Assembly: GCA_963783045.1 (NCBI GenBank)
Contig: CAWAMD010000005.1
Span: forward strand, 1,240,001-1,304,000
Source: CAWAMD01 sp963783045
GTDB lineage: Bacteria; Actinomycetota; Nitriliruptoria; Nitriliruptorales; Nitriliruptoraceae
Length of the DNA stretch: 64,000 nucleotides
Direction of reading: 5' to 3'
Positions within the stretch are counted from its first letter, which is position 1. Each line of letters begins with the position of its first letter. The position numbers and the translations under genes were made by a program. Shown piece by piece: positions 35,857-44,415 of this stretch. The notes under the pieces were generated by a model, which saw only the letters and a list, made by a program, of their open reading frames with translations, did not search any database and was not told the DNA's origin.

Positions 35857-36019
35857 CGGGTGCGCCGGTCGTGACCGCCGGTCGGGCGGGGGCGGGCGCG
35901 CGGCGGGAGGCGCCCTGCGCACAGGGCTCGCCGGCCTGGACCGTGGATGTCACACCCCCTGCGTAGGTTGCCGTCACGTCGAAACGACAGCAGCGCGACG
36001 GTCTGTGGAGGAGGTGGAC

Positions 36020-37540
36020 GTGTCGGAGCCGGTGCCGGTGTACCGGGCGGTGGCGGCGCGTCCGCCACGCTCGGGGCGTGGTCCGCGACGGCCGCACCCG
36101 CGGCTGCTGCGGCTGGTCCGTCCGGCACGAGACGCGGTCGGCCCGTCGGCGGGCGGCGCGCCGACACTGGCGGTGGAGGCGGGCGAGGCGGCGGCGGCCT
36201 ACGAGGCCGCGGACCCCGGCCCGCCGTCCGCGTCGTCCGCGCCGTCGTCGCCGTCGTCGCCGTCGTCCCCGCCTTCCCCGCCGTCCGCGCCGTCGTCCGG
36301 GCTGTCGTCGCAGCGGGTGCTGGCGGGGTTGGACACGGCGGTGGCGGCTGCTGGCGGCCTGGATCTGGATGGGCTGGACGACCGGACGCTGCTCGAGCAC
36401 ACGGTCGCTCTCGACGAGCAGATCACCCGGCTCCAGGCCGCCCGTGCCGCCGGGCTGCGTGCGATCGATCGGCGTCAGGCCTACCGCCACGATGCGTGCG
36501 TGACCGCGGCGTCGTGGTGGCGGATGCGCACCCGCCGCGATCCTGGTCCGGCCCGCCGCCACGCCCACACCGCGGCCCGGCTGGCCCGCTTCCCCGGCTT
36601 CGTCGCCGCGCTCGCCGCCGGCCAGATCACCCTCGACCATGCCGACACGCTGGTCCGCTTCGCGACCCCCGGCCGGCTCGACGCGCTGGCCGACCACGAG
36701 GACACCCTGCTGCGCCTGGCACGCGACGCCACCCCGAAGGATCTCGCCACGGCGTGCAGCAGGATCGCCGACGTGGTCGACCCCGACGGCGCCGGTGCCC
36801 CGCCCGGCCGCCACCCCAGACGCGAACTGTTCCACGCCCGCACGATCGACGGGCTCGGCGACCTACGCGGCCTGCTCGACCCGGTCACCGGCGAGCGGCT
36901 GAACACCCTCCTCGACGCCTTCCACACCCACGACCCGGCCGAGGTCCCCGACACCGAACGGCGCACCCCCGCCCAGGCCCGCCACGACGCGTTCGACGCC
37001 ATCCTCAAGGCCGCCGAAGCCTGGGCCCAGACCAACGGCGGCCCCACCGTGCAGGGCGCCACCCCCCACGTCGGGCTGTTCATCGACCTGTACACGCTGC
37101 TCGGCCGCCCCGACCTGGCCACCCGCACCACCCGGCTCGCCTCCGGCACCCCGATCGACCTCGCCACCGCCCTGGCGCTGCTCGCGGACGCCAAGCTCAC
37201 CCCGATCCTCTCGCTGGGCCCCTACCGGCCCGTCGCGTTCGGCCGTACCCGCCGGGTCATCCCCGACTGGCTCCGCCCCGCCCTGGCGATGATCCACACC
37301 ACCTGCGCCGGCCCCGGCTGCGACCGGCCCGTCGCCTGGACCCAGGCCGCCCACAGCCACGGGGACTGGCACGCCGGCGCCGACACCGACCTCGACCACA
37401 CCCTGCCGCTGTGCCCCGGCCACCACGCCCTACTCGACCGCGCCGGCTGGCACGTCCACCACGACCCCGACACCGCCACCTGCACCTGGACCTCCCCCCA
37501 CGCCACCACCCACATCACCACCCACCCACCCGACCCGTGA
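36020..37540 (+). CDS. DUF222 / HNH endonuclease-like protein (13E12 repeat family)
   Basis: This 506-residue protein starts at GTG 36020 with GGAGGAGG upstream. A low-complexity Pro/Ser stretch at about 75-100 is followed by the DUF222 helical domain (residues about 105-330: LEHTVALDEQITRLQAARAAGLRAI, ARLARFPGFVAALAAGQIT). The C-terminal HNH site has CAGPGCDRPVAWT, HSHGDWHAGADTDLDH and LCPGHHALLDRAGW. 13E12-family genes are numerous in actinobacteria and behave like dispersed repetitive or mobile units; the biochemical role is unknown. The nuclease residues look intact, so DNA cleavage is possible. Confidence 0.9.
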   Translation: MSEPVPVYRAVAARPPRSGRGPRRPHPRLLRLVRPARDAVGPSAGGAPTLAVEAGEAAAAYEAADPGPPSASSAPSSPSSPSSPPSPPSAPSSGLSSQRVLAGLDTAVAAAGGLDLDGLDDRTLLEHTVALDEQITRLQAARAAGLRAIDRRQAYRHDACVTAASWWRMRTRRDPGPARRHAHTAARLARFPGFVAALAAGQITLDHADTLVRFATPGRLDALADHEDTLLRLARDATPKDLATACSRIADVVDPDGAGAPPGRHPRRELFHARTIDGLGDLRGLLDPVTGERLNTLLDAFHTHDPAEVPDTERRTPAQARHDAFDAILKAAEAWAQTNGGPTVQGATPHVGLFIDLYTLLGRPDLATRTTRLASGTPIDLATALALLADAKLTPILSLGPYRPVAFGRTRRVIPDWLRPALAMIHTTCAGPGCDRPVAWTQAAHSHGDWHAGADTDLDHTLPLCPGHHALLDRAGWHVHHDPDTATCTWTSPHATTHITTHPPDP

Positions 37541-37743
37541 CGACACGGTCGTGCAACCGCGTGGACGTCCCGACCCTGTTCGCTCCCGCGCGCCAGCCGG
37601 CTGCCCCGTCCGCACGTGGGTAGCGCGCCACTGCGTCACCTCCTCGGAGCCGATCCCGTGGGCTGACAAGCCAACGGGCATGCCCGTGCGCCGGCCGGAG
37701 TGGACCGGGGGTCGCACCGCATGCGAAGGGCAGGGACCCGCCC

Positions 37744-38379
37744 ATGCCGGTGTTCGATCGCGACCGACTCCCGTGGGAAGGCCGCACCCTCGAGACGCGC
37801 GGCGGCCCCGTGCAGGTCCGCTGGTACGTCCCGTCGGCGGCGAACGCTGCCGTCGCCTTCGTCGGCGGTGTCGGTGGCGGCTTCGACACCCCGGGCCGTG
37901 ACCTCTATCCGCGGCTTGCCGAGGACCTCGCGGCCGCGGGCGTCGGGTCCCTTCGCGTGCGCTTCCGCGACCCGCGGTCGCTGCCGGAGGCGACCAGCGA
38001 CCTGTGTGCCGGGATCGACGCGCTGCAGTCGTCGGCCTCGATCGCGCAGCTGGCCGTGGTCGGGCACTCGTTCGGAGGCGCCGTCGTCATCCGGGCCGCG
38101 CTCGCCCGGCCCAGCGTCGTCGCGGTGGTCACCCTCGCGACGCAGAGCGCCGGCACCGACCGGGTGGGCGACCTGGCCCGGCCGCTGCTCCTGATCCACG
38201 GCGACGAGGACCTCGTCCTCCCCTGGCAGGCCTCCGCAGCCGTGGCCCGACGCGCCGGGGACGTGGCCGACCTGCGGATCCTGCACGGCGCCGGTCACGG
38301 GCTGTCCGAGCACCAGGTGCCACTGCGGGCACTGCTGGGCGACTGGCTGATCAAGACGCTCGCGGACGCCGCCGGCTGA
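37744..38379 (+). CDS. Alpha/beta hydrolase
   Basis: This 211-residue protein has the nucleophile elbow GHSFGG (S109), the acid in HGDEDLVLP and a final catalytic His in HGAGHGLS. The lid region is short and the oxyanion strand reads AFVGGVGGGFDTP, similar to dienelactone-hydrolase or KANL3/Tex30-like small hydrolases. The substrate is unknown. There is no signal peptide, so it is cytoplasmic. It stands alone between the 13E12 gene and the PfpI gene. Confidence 0.85.
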   Translation: MPVFDRDRLPWEGRTLETRGGPVQVRWYVPSAANAAVAFVGGVGGGFDTPGRDLYPRLAEDLAAAGVGSLRVRFRDPRSLPEATSDLCAGIDALQSSASIAQLAVVGHSFGGAVVIRAALARPSVVAVVTLATQSAGTDRVGDLARPLLLIHGDEDLVLPWQASAAVARRAGDVADLRILHGAGHGLSEHQVPLRALLGDWLIKTLADAAG

Positions 38380-38531
38380 CCGGTTCGCGAGGACACGGCC
38401 CAACGCCGCCGACCGGACCGGCTCGCCGGACGGGGTCCGTGGCCCGCGCCACACGTCCCTGGCCCGCTCTACACATGACGCGCCCGCGGCGCTGGAGCAC
38501 CGCGGGGCGCGTGACCGGTGAGGCCGATCGA

Positions 38532-39086
38532 TCAGGCGTTCGAGAACTGATCGATGAGGCTCTTGTTGAAGGCCTCGAGGTCATCCGGCTTCCGGCTCGA
38601 GATCATGACGTTCGGGCCGCTGTCGCAGACGATGACCTCCTCGTCGTACCAGCGCGCGCCGGCGTTGCGGAGATCGGTCTGCACGCTCGGCCACGAGGTG
38701 ATCGACCGGTCACGGACCACGTCGGCCTCGATCAGCGTCCACGACCCGTGGCAGATGACGCCCACCGGCTTGCCGGCCTCGAAGAACGACTTCGCGAACG
38801 CGACCGCGTCGTCGTGCATGCGGAGGTTGTCGGGGTTCGCGACACCGCCGGGGAGCACGAGCGCGTCGTACTCGTCGGCGGACGCGTCGGCGGCGGTCCG
38901 GTCGACCGGGAACGTGTCGCCCTTGTCGAGGTGGTTGAACGCCTGGATCTCACCGGCGTCGGTCGAGATCAGGTCCGTTGTCGCACCGGCGTCCTCGAGC
39001 GCCTCGCGGGGGCTGGTCAGCTCGACCTGCTCGGTGCCCTCGGTGGCGCACAGGAACGCGATGCGCTTGCCGTCGAGTTGTGCCAT
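38532..39086 (-). CDS. PfpI/DJ-1 family protein (glyoxalase/deglycase-type)
   Basis: This 184-residue protein starts at ATG 39086 (MAQLDGKRIAFL). The DJ-1/PfpI fold is shown by LVLPGGVANPD and the nucleophile Cys112 in GVICHGSW, followed by His113. Members are chaperone-like, proteases or glyoxalase III/deglycases; the sequence (VRDRSITSWPSVQTDLRNAGARW) is close to the bacterial YhbO/PfpI group, which protects against carbonyl stress. It is divergent from the FHA-LuxR gene. Confidence 0.92.
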   Translation of the reverse strand: MAQLDGKRIAFLCATEGTEQVELTSPREALEDAGATTDLISTDAGEIQAFNHLDKGDTFPVDRTAADASADEYDALVLPGGVANPDNLRMHDDAVAFAKSFFEAGKPVGVICHGSWTLIEADVVRDRSITSWPSVQTDLRNAGARWYDEEVIVCDSGPNVMISSRKPDDLEAFNKSLIDQFSNA

Positions 39087-39432
39087 GTTCGTCCTCTTCC
39101 CGTCGTCTGTGTCGTCCTTGCACCCTCCACCGTGGGGGCCGGCGCCGCGCCTCGCTTCGAGGCGCCCCGCACGGACCACCACCCGCGGCCGGGACCCGTA
39201 CGGACGACGAGCGCCGGCGGCCGCCCGGCGCGCACCGTCGCCGGGCGCCGTCGCCGGGCGCCGTCGCCGGGCGTCGGCGGCCACAGGCGGGCCGGCCGTT
39301 CGGACACGTGTCGATCGGGCTCACCCTGAACAGGCGCCCTTCGGCCATGGCGGACGCGGCCGCCTGCACGGATGCTGATCGTGACGTTCCGGGCACGACC
39401 GCGCCGTCATCCCCCTACGCGAGGAGCCAGCC
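39087..39432. other. Intergenic region with a 13-bp triplicate
   Basis: There is no gene here. The motif CCGTCGCCGGGCG is present three times in tandem at 39235-39273. Promoters for the divergent PfpI and FHA-LuxR genes must lie here, but no consensus elements are clear. Confidence 0.45.
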
Positions 39433-40023
39433 ATGGTCACCCAACCCGCCCCGGTGCAGAAGGCCGCGGTCATCCGCCCGGTACCGACGATCCGCTTCGA
39501 CGGCGGCTCGGTTGCCGGCGTCGCCCTCCGCATCGACGAGGAGGACGGCACCCTCGGACGCAGCCAGGACAGCACCTACGTCCTCGCCGACCCGACGGTG
39601 TCACGCGTCCACGCGCGGCTGCAGAAACGGGCCGGATCCGTCATCCTGACGGACCTGAGCAGCAGCGGCGGCACCACGGTCAACGGTGAGACGGTGACCG
39701 GCGCCCACGTGCTCGTTCACGGCGACACGATCGGCTTCGGATCGGTCACCGGCCGGTTCGAGGACCCGGCGACCGCCCGCGACGAGCAGGCCACCACGAC
39801 CGTGTTCGAGGTGCCCGAGATCGAGACGGGGCCGAGCCTGTCACCCCGGCAGCAGCAGGTGCTCGAGCTGATCGCCGAAGGGATGACGAACAAGGAGATC
39901 GGCGAGCAGCTCGGAATCACGGAGCGGACCGTGAAGGTGTACGCCCAGGAGGTGTACGGCAAGCTCGACACCCCGAACCGCGCCGGCGCGGTGGCAGAAG
40001 GCGTGCGCCACGGGCTGCTCTGA
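39433..40023 (+). CDS. FHA domain - LuxR-type HTH transcriptional regulator
   Basis: This 196-residue protein has an N-terminal FHA domain with GRS at 42-44, SRVH (S57, H60) and SSSGGTTVNG, which binds phosphothreonine. The C-terminal LuxR/GerE helix-turn-helix at about 135-190 reads LSPRQQQVLELIAEGMTNKEI then ITERTVKVYAQEVYGKL. The pairing suggests a DNA-binding protein controlled by a Ser/Thr kinase rather than by a two-component receiver. It sits 127 bp upstream of cspA on the same strand. An ATG with GAGGAG upstream marks the start. Confidence 0.88.
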   Translation: MVTQPAPVQKAAVIRPVPTIRFDGGSVAGVALRIDEEDGTLGRSQDSTYVLADPTVSRVHARLQKRAGSVILTDLSSSGGTTVNGETVTGAHVLVHGDTIGFGSVTGRFEDPATARDEQATTTVFEVPEIETGPSLSPRQQQVLELIAEGMTNKEIGEQLGITERTVKVYAQEVYGKLDTPNRAGAVAEGVRHGLL

Positions 40024-40149
40024 CACCCCGCGGTGGCGCAGCAGCCGAAACCGGGTACGGTGTACGGACCACGCGTCGCGGCGGGGTCCCACGCTCCTCG
40101 CTTCTGTTGGAGCTACCCGATCTGCGGCGTGCCAGATAGGAAACAGCAC

Positions 40150-40353
40150 ATGCCAGAAGGCACCGTCAAGTGGTTCAACGCCGACAAGGGGTATGGCTTC
40201 ATCACCCCCGCTGAGGGCGGCGAGGACCTGTTCGTCCACTTCTCCGCGATCCAGTCCGACGGCTACAAGTCCCTCGAGGACGGCCAGCGCGTCAGCTTCA
40301 ACGTGGGCCAGGGCCAGAAGGGCCCGCAGGCCACCGACGTGCAGTCGCTCTGA
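40150..40353 (+). CDS. cspA-like: Cold-shock protein
   Basis: This 67-residue single CSD is an RNA chaperone. RNP1 reads KGYGFI and RNP2 DLFVHF, both complete, within MPEGTVKWFNADKG. An upstream extension of the frame to 40033 is unlikely because the family starts here. The untranslated leader before the ATG is long, as in csp genes, and an intrinsic terminator follows 67 bases after the stop. Confidence 0.96.
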   Translation: MPEGTVKWFNADKGYGFITPAEGGEDLFVHFSAIQSDGYKSLEDGQRVSFNVGQGQKGPQATDVQSL

Positions 40354-40420
40354 GCGACGCCGCCGCGATCATGAGGTCTGCATAGGCTGACACAGCCTGG
40401 ACGGACACCACGGTCGATAC

Positions 40421-40448
40421 GAAGCCCCGCTCCGGCGGGGCTTCTTGC
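40421..40448 (+). terminator. Intrinsic terminator of cspA
   Basis: A perfect 10-bp stem GAAGCCCCGC / GCGGGGCTTC with a TCCG tetraloop is followed by TTGCT. The strongest hairpin seen in the window, placed 67 bases after the cspA stop. Confidence 0.85.
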
Positions 40449-40559
40449 TGTCCGGCGCCATGGCGAACGCATCCGTGCCGGCCGGCAGCCGCTCCACCAC
40501 GCCGATCCGCGAGGCAGTAGCGTTGCCGCACACGTCCATCGACGAGGACAGGAGCCCGG

Positions 40560-40967
40560 ATGCTGTTCGGACAGGAGCACGTCGAGAGGTACCGCGAGAC
40601 CGGCGGCGAGGTCGGTCACGAGTGGCAGCCCGGCGTGCACACGCTGCTGCTCACGACGACGGGACATCGCAGCGGCGAGCCGTACACGACCCCGTTGATC
40701 TACGGGCAGGACGGCGACGACTACGTCATCGTCGCCTCCAAGGGCGGCGCGGACGACCATCCCGACTGGTACCGCAACCTCGAGGCGAACCCGGAGGTCG
40801 AGATCCAGGTCGCCGACGCGGTGATGTCGGCCACCGCCAGCACCGCCGACGAGCCCGAGCGCTCGCGGCTGTGGTCGATGATGGCCGAGATCTGGCCGGA
40901 CTACGACAACTACGCCACCAAGACCGACCGCACCATCCCGGTGGTCGTGCTCACACCGCACGACTGA
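40560..40967 (+). CDS. Deazaflavin (F420)-dependent nitroreductase-like protein (Ddn/DUF385)
   Basis: This 135-residue protein has HTLLLTTTGHRSGEPYTTPLIYG and ASKGGADDHPDWYRNLEANPEVEIQV, the split-barrel pattern of Ddn-type F420H2-dependent quinone/nitro reductases, including the substrate-side DHPDWYRNL motif. The N-terminal membrane-binding helix of mycobacterial Ddn is shorter here. Members keep menaquinone reduced under stress. This supports an F420-producing actinobacterium. Confidence 0.9.
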   Translation: MLFGQEHVERYRETGGEVGHEWQPGVHTLLLTTTGHRSGEPYTTPLIYGQDGDDYVIVASKGGADDHPDWYRNLEANPEVEIQVADAVMSATASTADEPERSRLWSMMAEIWPDYDNYATKTDRTIPVVVLTPHD

Positions 40968-40996
40968 CACGACCCGCGACCGACAGGGGACCGCCC

Positions 40997-41470
40997 ATGG
41001 CCGCCTCGCCCACCCCCGAGCATCTGCACACGGTGACACCGACGCTCACCTGCACGCCGTGCGCGGACGCCATCGACTTCTACCAACGCGCGTTCGGTGC
41101 CGAGGAGATCGGGCCGCGGATGGCCGGCCCCGACGGCGTGGTCGCCCACGCCGAGCTCCGCATCGGCGACAGCGTCGTCATGCTCGCTGACGAGTGGCCG
41201 GACGGCCCCACGCAGTCGCCGACGACGCTCGGCGGCTCCACGGCCGCCCTGTTCGTCTACACCGACGACGTTGACGCGCTCTGGGACCGGGCCGTCGCGG
41301 CCGGCGCCGAGGTCGTCTACCCCCTCGAGCTGCAGTTCTACGGGGACAAGGGCGGCCGCGTACGTGACCCCTTCGGGCACACCTGGGGGCTCGCCCAGCA
41401 CGTCGAGGACGTGAGCGACGAGGAGATGGAGCGGCGGATGGCCGCCTTCTACGAGGACGACCCGTCCTGA
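40997..41470 (+). CDS. VOC superfamily protein (PhnB/glyoxalase-like)
   Basis: This 157-residue protein has one complete VOC unit: TVTPTLTCTPCADAIDFYQRAFGAEE, an ADEWPD turn, then FVYTDDVDALWDRAVAAGAEVVYP and RVRDPFGHTWGLAQH. The pattern closely matches PhnB-like proteins of unknown substrate; a fully set metal triad is not evident. ATG 40997 follows AGGGGA. It is separated by 29 bp from the Ddn-like gene and may be co-transcribed. Confidence 0.9.
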   Translation: MAASPTPEHLHTVTPTLTCTPCADAIDFYQRAFGAEEIGPRMAGPDGVVAHAELRIGDSVVMLADEWPDGPTQSPTTLGGSTAALFVYTDDVDALWDRAVAAGAEVVYPLELQFYGDKGGRVRDPFGHTWGLAQHVEDVSDEEMERRMAAFYEDDPS

Positions 41471-41489
41471 CCGATCACCTGGAGGATGC

Positions 41490-41993
41490 ATGAGCGAGTT
41501 CGAGGACCGGCTTCGCGAGCGGCTGGAGCGCAACCAGCGACTCGCCGAGGAGCGGTCCCACGCCGAGAAGGAGATGGACCGCGCCGCCGAGCGCGCCCGC
41601 GAGGAGGCGGCACGTGAGGCGAAGGAGAAGCGCGAGCGCCAGGACGCCCGTCACGCCGAGCTCGCCGAGCGGCTGACCGGGCTCGTCGGCCGGCTGCGCG
41701 ACAGCGTCCCGAACCTCACCGTCCGGGCCGGGTGGAGCGCCAGCGGCGAGGAGTTCCTGGCGAAGTTCGCGACGGTGCGGACACGCCCCGAGCGTGCGCT
41801 GTCGATCGTGGTCGACCGCGACGACGACCAGGTGATCGTGCGGTGGAACTCGGACCTCGGCGACAGCATGGAGCTCTACCACCTGCTCGAGTTCGACACC
41901 GACATGCTCGAGGAGGTCGTCCTGCAGGCGATCGACGACGACCTGTGGAGCAGCCGCTCCACCCCGCCGGTGTTCCCCGGCAACCACCTCTGA
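41490..41993 (+). CDS. Hypothetical protein with N-terminal coiled coil
   Basis: Residues 1-60 of this 167-residue protein are a charged helix (RLRERLERNQRLAEERSHAEKEMDRAAERA). The rest is a mixed domain (SIVVDRDDDQVIVRWNSDLGDSMELYHLLEFD) that I do not recognise. Its TGA overlaps the PPK2 ATG (TGATG), so the two are translationally coupled; a partner or regulator of the kinase is possible but unproven. Confidence 0.7.
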   Translation: MSEFEDRLRERLERNQRLAEERSHAEKEMDRAAERAREEAAREAKEKRERQDARHAELAERLTGLVGRLRDSVPNLTVRAGWSASGEEFLAKFATVRTRPERALSIVVDRDDDQVIVRWNSDLGDSMELYHLLEFDTDMLEEVVLQAIDDDLWSSRSTPPVFPGNHL

Positions 41994-42820
41994 TGCCGCC
42001 GTCCCCGCTTGCCGTGCACGTGGACGCGCTGCGGGTGAGCGAGGGCGAGGCGGCACGGCTCGCGCAGCGGCCCACCCGGGACGACCTCGGGCTCGACGGC
42101 AAGGACGAGGGACGGGCGCTGCTCCACGACCTCGCGGAGGAGATGGAGGAGCTGCAGCGCCGGCTCTGGGCGGAGAACCGCCGGTCGTTGCTGCTCGTGC
42201 TCCAGGGCATGGACGCCGCAGGCAAGGACGGCACGATCCGCCGCGTCATGGGCGGACTGAACCCCCAGGGGGCCCACGTCGCCGGGTTCAAGCAGCCGTC
42301 GGCCGACGAGCTCGACCACGACTACCTGTGGCGCATCCACCGCGAGGTCCCGCGACGCGGGGAGGTGGGCATCTTCAACCGGTCCCACTACGAGGACGTC
42401 GGGATCGTCCGCGTCAACCGGCTCGTGCCCGACGAGGTGTGGCGGCGCCGCTACGGACACATCCGTGACTTCGAGCGCATGCTGGCCGACGAGGGCACCG
42501 CGATCGTGAAGGTGTGGCTGCACATCTCCCGCGACGAGCAGCGCGAACGCTTCCAGGCCCGGCTCGACGACCCGGACAAGCGCTGGAAGTTCTCGCGCGG
42601 CGACCTCGAGGTGCGTGCCCGGTGGGACGACTTCCAGGCCGCCTACGAGCAGGCCATCACCGAGACCTCGACCCCGAACGCCCCGTGGTACGTCGTGCCA
42701 GCCGACCGGAAGTGGGTCCGGGACGTGGCGGTCGCGTCCATCGTCGTGTCGGCCCTACGCACGATCGACCCGCACTATCCGGAGCCGGAGGACGACCTCG
42801 ACGGCCTCGTCATCACCTAG
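41993..42820 (+). CDS. ppk2: Polyphosphate kinase 2 family protein
   Basis: This 275-residue protein has Walker A GMDAAGKDG at 72-80, a Walker B-like FNRSHYED at 128-135 and the lid helix region RYGHIRDFERML, all present in order. PPK2 enzymes transfer phosphate between polyphosphate and nucleotides. The conserved AGTxxR and substrate-lid residues put it near class I/III, but the nucleotide preference cannot be read from sequence alone. It is a single-domain PPK2 and the gene starts within the stop of the hypothetical gene before it. Confidence 0.92.
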   Translation: MPPSPLAVHVDALRVSEGEAARLAQRPTRDDLGLDGKDEGRALLHDLAEEMEELQRRLWAENRRSLLLVLQGMDAAGKDGTIRRVMGGLNPQGAHVAGFKQPSADELDHDYLWRIHREVPRRGEVGIFNRSHYEDVGIVRVNRLVPDEVWRRRYGHIRDFERMLADEGTAIVKVWLHISRDEQRERFQARLDDPDKRWKFSRGDLEVRARWDDFQAAYEQAITETSTPNAPWYVVPADRKWVRDVAVASIVVSALRTIDPHYPEPEDDLDGLVIT

Positions 42821-42932
42821 CCCGCCACGGACCCGTCGCACCGCCGGACGAAATACGGGATGATGCCGGCGTCACCGATGAGTTCCGGCGCTCGGCTCCG
42901 TCGACCCCGGGACCGGACGAGGAGGGTTGACG

Positions 42933-44049
42933 GTGAGCGGTGTTCGTGTGCTGGTGGGGACGGCCAAGGGCGCGTTCGTGCTGACGTTCCGACGGGGCAC
43001 GCCGGAAGTGGACCGTCGCCGGTCCTCACTTCGGCGGCTGGGAGATCTACCACGTCGCCGGGTCCCCGGTGGACCCGAACCGGCTGTACGCGTCGCAGTC
43101 CACGGCGTGGTTCGGCCAGATGATCCAGCGGTCCGACGACGGTGGGCTCACCTGGACACCGGTCGGCAACGAGTTCCGCTACGACGGCGTGCCGGGCACC
43201 CACCAGTGGTACGACGGGACGCCGCACCCGTGGGAGTTCGCGCGCGTCTGGCACCTCGAGCCGTCCCTCGACGACCCCGACACCGTGTACGCGGGCGTCG
43301 AGGACGCGGCCCTGTTCCGCTCCACCGACGGTGGCCAGCAGTGGCAGGAGGTCGCCGGGCTCCGCGGCCACGGCTCCGGCTCGGCGTGGCAGCCGGGCGC
43401 CGGCGGGATGTGCCTGCACACCATCGTCCTCGATCCCACGGACGCCGACCGGGCGCTGGTCGCGATCTCGGCCGCCGGCGTCTTCCGGACCGACGACGGC
43501 GGCGAGACCTGGCACGCGTCGAACACCGGCCTGCGCTCCGAGGTGATCCCGGACCCCGAGGCCGATGTCGGCCACTGCGTGCACAAGCTCGCCATCCACC
43601 CGTCCCGACCGGACGTTGTCTACATGCAGAAGCACTGGGACGTCATGCGCAGCGACGACGCGGGCGTCTCCTGGCACGAGATCAGTGGCGACCTGCCGAC
43701 CGACTTCGGGTTCGCGATCGACGTGCACGCCCACGAGCCCGAGACGGTCTACGTCGTGCCCATCACGAGCGACTCGGAGCACTACCCGCCCGAGGGTCGG
43801 CTGCGCGTGTACCGCACCCGCACCGGCGGCGGGGAGTGGGAGCCGCTCACCAGAGGCCTGCCGCAGGAGCACTACTACCAGAACGTCCTGCGCGACTCGC
43901 TGGCGATCGACACGCTCGACCCGTGCGGCCTCTACGTCGGGAGCACCGGCGGCGACGTGTACGCGTCGGCGGACGAGGGCGACACGTGGTCCCCGATCGT
44001 GCAGGGGCTGCCCCGCATCCTCTCGGTCGAGGCGCAGACACTGCCATGA
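42933..44049 (+). pseudogene. Sortilin/BNR-type beta-propeller protein with an early frameshift
   Basis: The start (GTG 42933, GGAGG upstream) gives VLVGTAKGAFVLT, the first propeller strand of BNR/VPS10-like exo-sialidase-type proteins. Near 42985-43005 the frame shifts by one, after which FGGWEIYHVAGSPVDPNRLY continues to the TGA at 44047. Asp-box-type turns are visible: SDDGGLTW, STDGGQQW, TDDGGETW, SDDAGVSW. These proteins are annotated as glycosyl hydrolases or exo-sialidases but most lack proof of activity. If the shift is an assembly error the protein has about 370 residues. The stop overlaps the MoaD-like start. Confidence 0.82.
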
Positions 44050-44345
44050 CCGTCCGCGTCGTCCTGCCCACCCACCTGCGCACGCTCGCCGACGTGGGCG
44101 GTGAGGTCGCGCTGGAGGTCGCAGGACCGGTCAGCCAACGTGCCGTGCTCGACGCCCTCGAGGCCCGCTACCCGGTGCTGCGTGGCACGATCCGCGACCA
44201 CGCCACCCAGCGCCGGCGCGCGTTCGTGCGGCTGTTCGCCGGCGAACAGGACATCTCGCACGACCCGCCGGACGGCCCGCTGCCCGACGACGTGGCGGCG
44301 GGCAGGGAGCCGCTGCGGGTCGTCGGGGCGCTCGCCGGCGGGTAG
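44046..44345 (+). CDS. MoaD/ThiS-like beta-grasp protein
   Basis: In this 99-residue protein, VRVVLPTHLRTLADVGGEVALEVAGPVSQRAVLDALEARYP and the closing VVGALAGG fit a small ubiquitin-like fold. The C-terminal Gly-Gly needed for thiocarboxylate formation is there. It follows the propeller gene with an ATGA overlap, a pairing I have seen in other actinobacteria. Whether it carries sulfur for molybdopterin or another pathway is unknown; no moaE or thiS partner is adjacent. Confidence 0.78.
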   Translation: MTVRVVLPTHLRTLADVGGEVALEVAGPVSQRAVLDALEARYPVLRGTIRDHATQRRRAFVRLFAGEQDISHDPPDGPLPDDVAAGREPLRVVGALAGG

Positions 44346-44415
44346 GCGTCCCATCCGGCCGCCCGGCAGCGCCGAACCACGACCAAGGAAACCGTGACCG
44401 GACCCGGGAGGCGCC

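Noticed and set aside
43847..44083. Minus-strand frames over the MoaD-like gene
   Set aside because: Arg-rich shadow of the real plus-strand genes.
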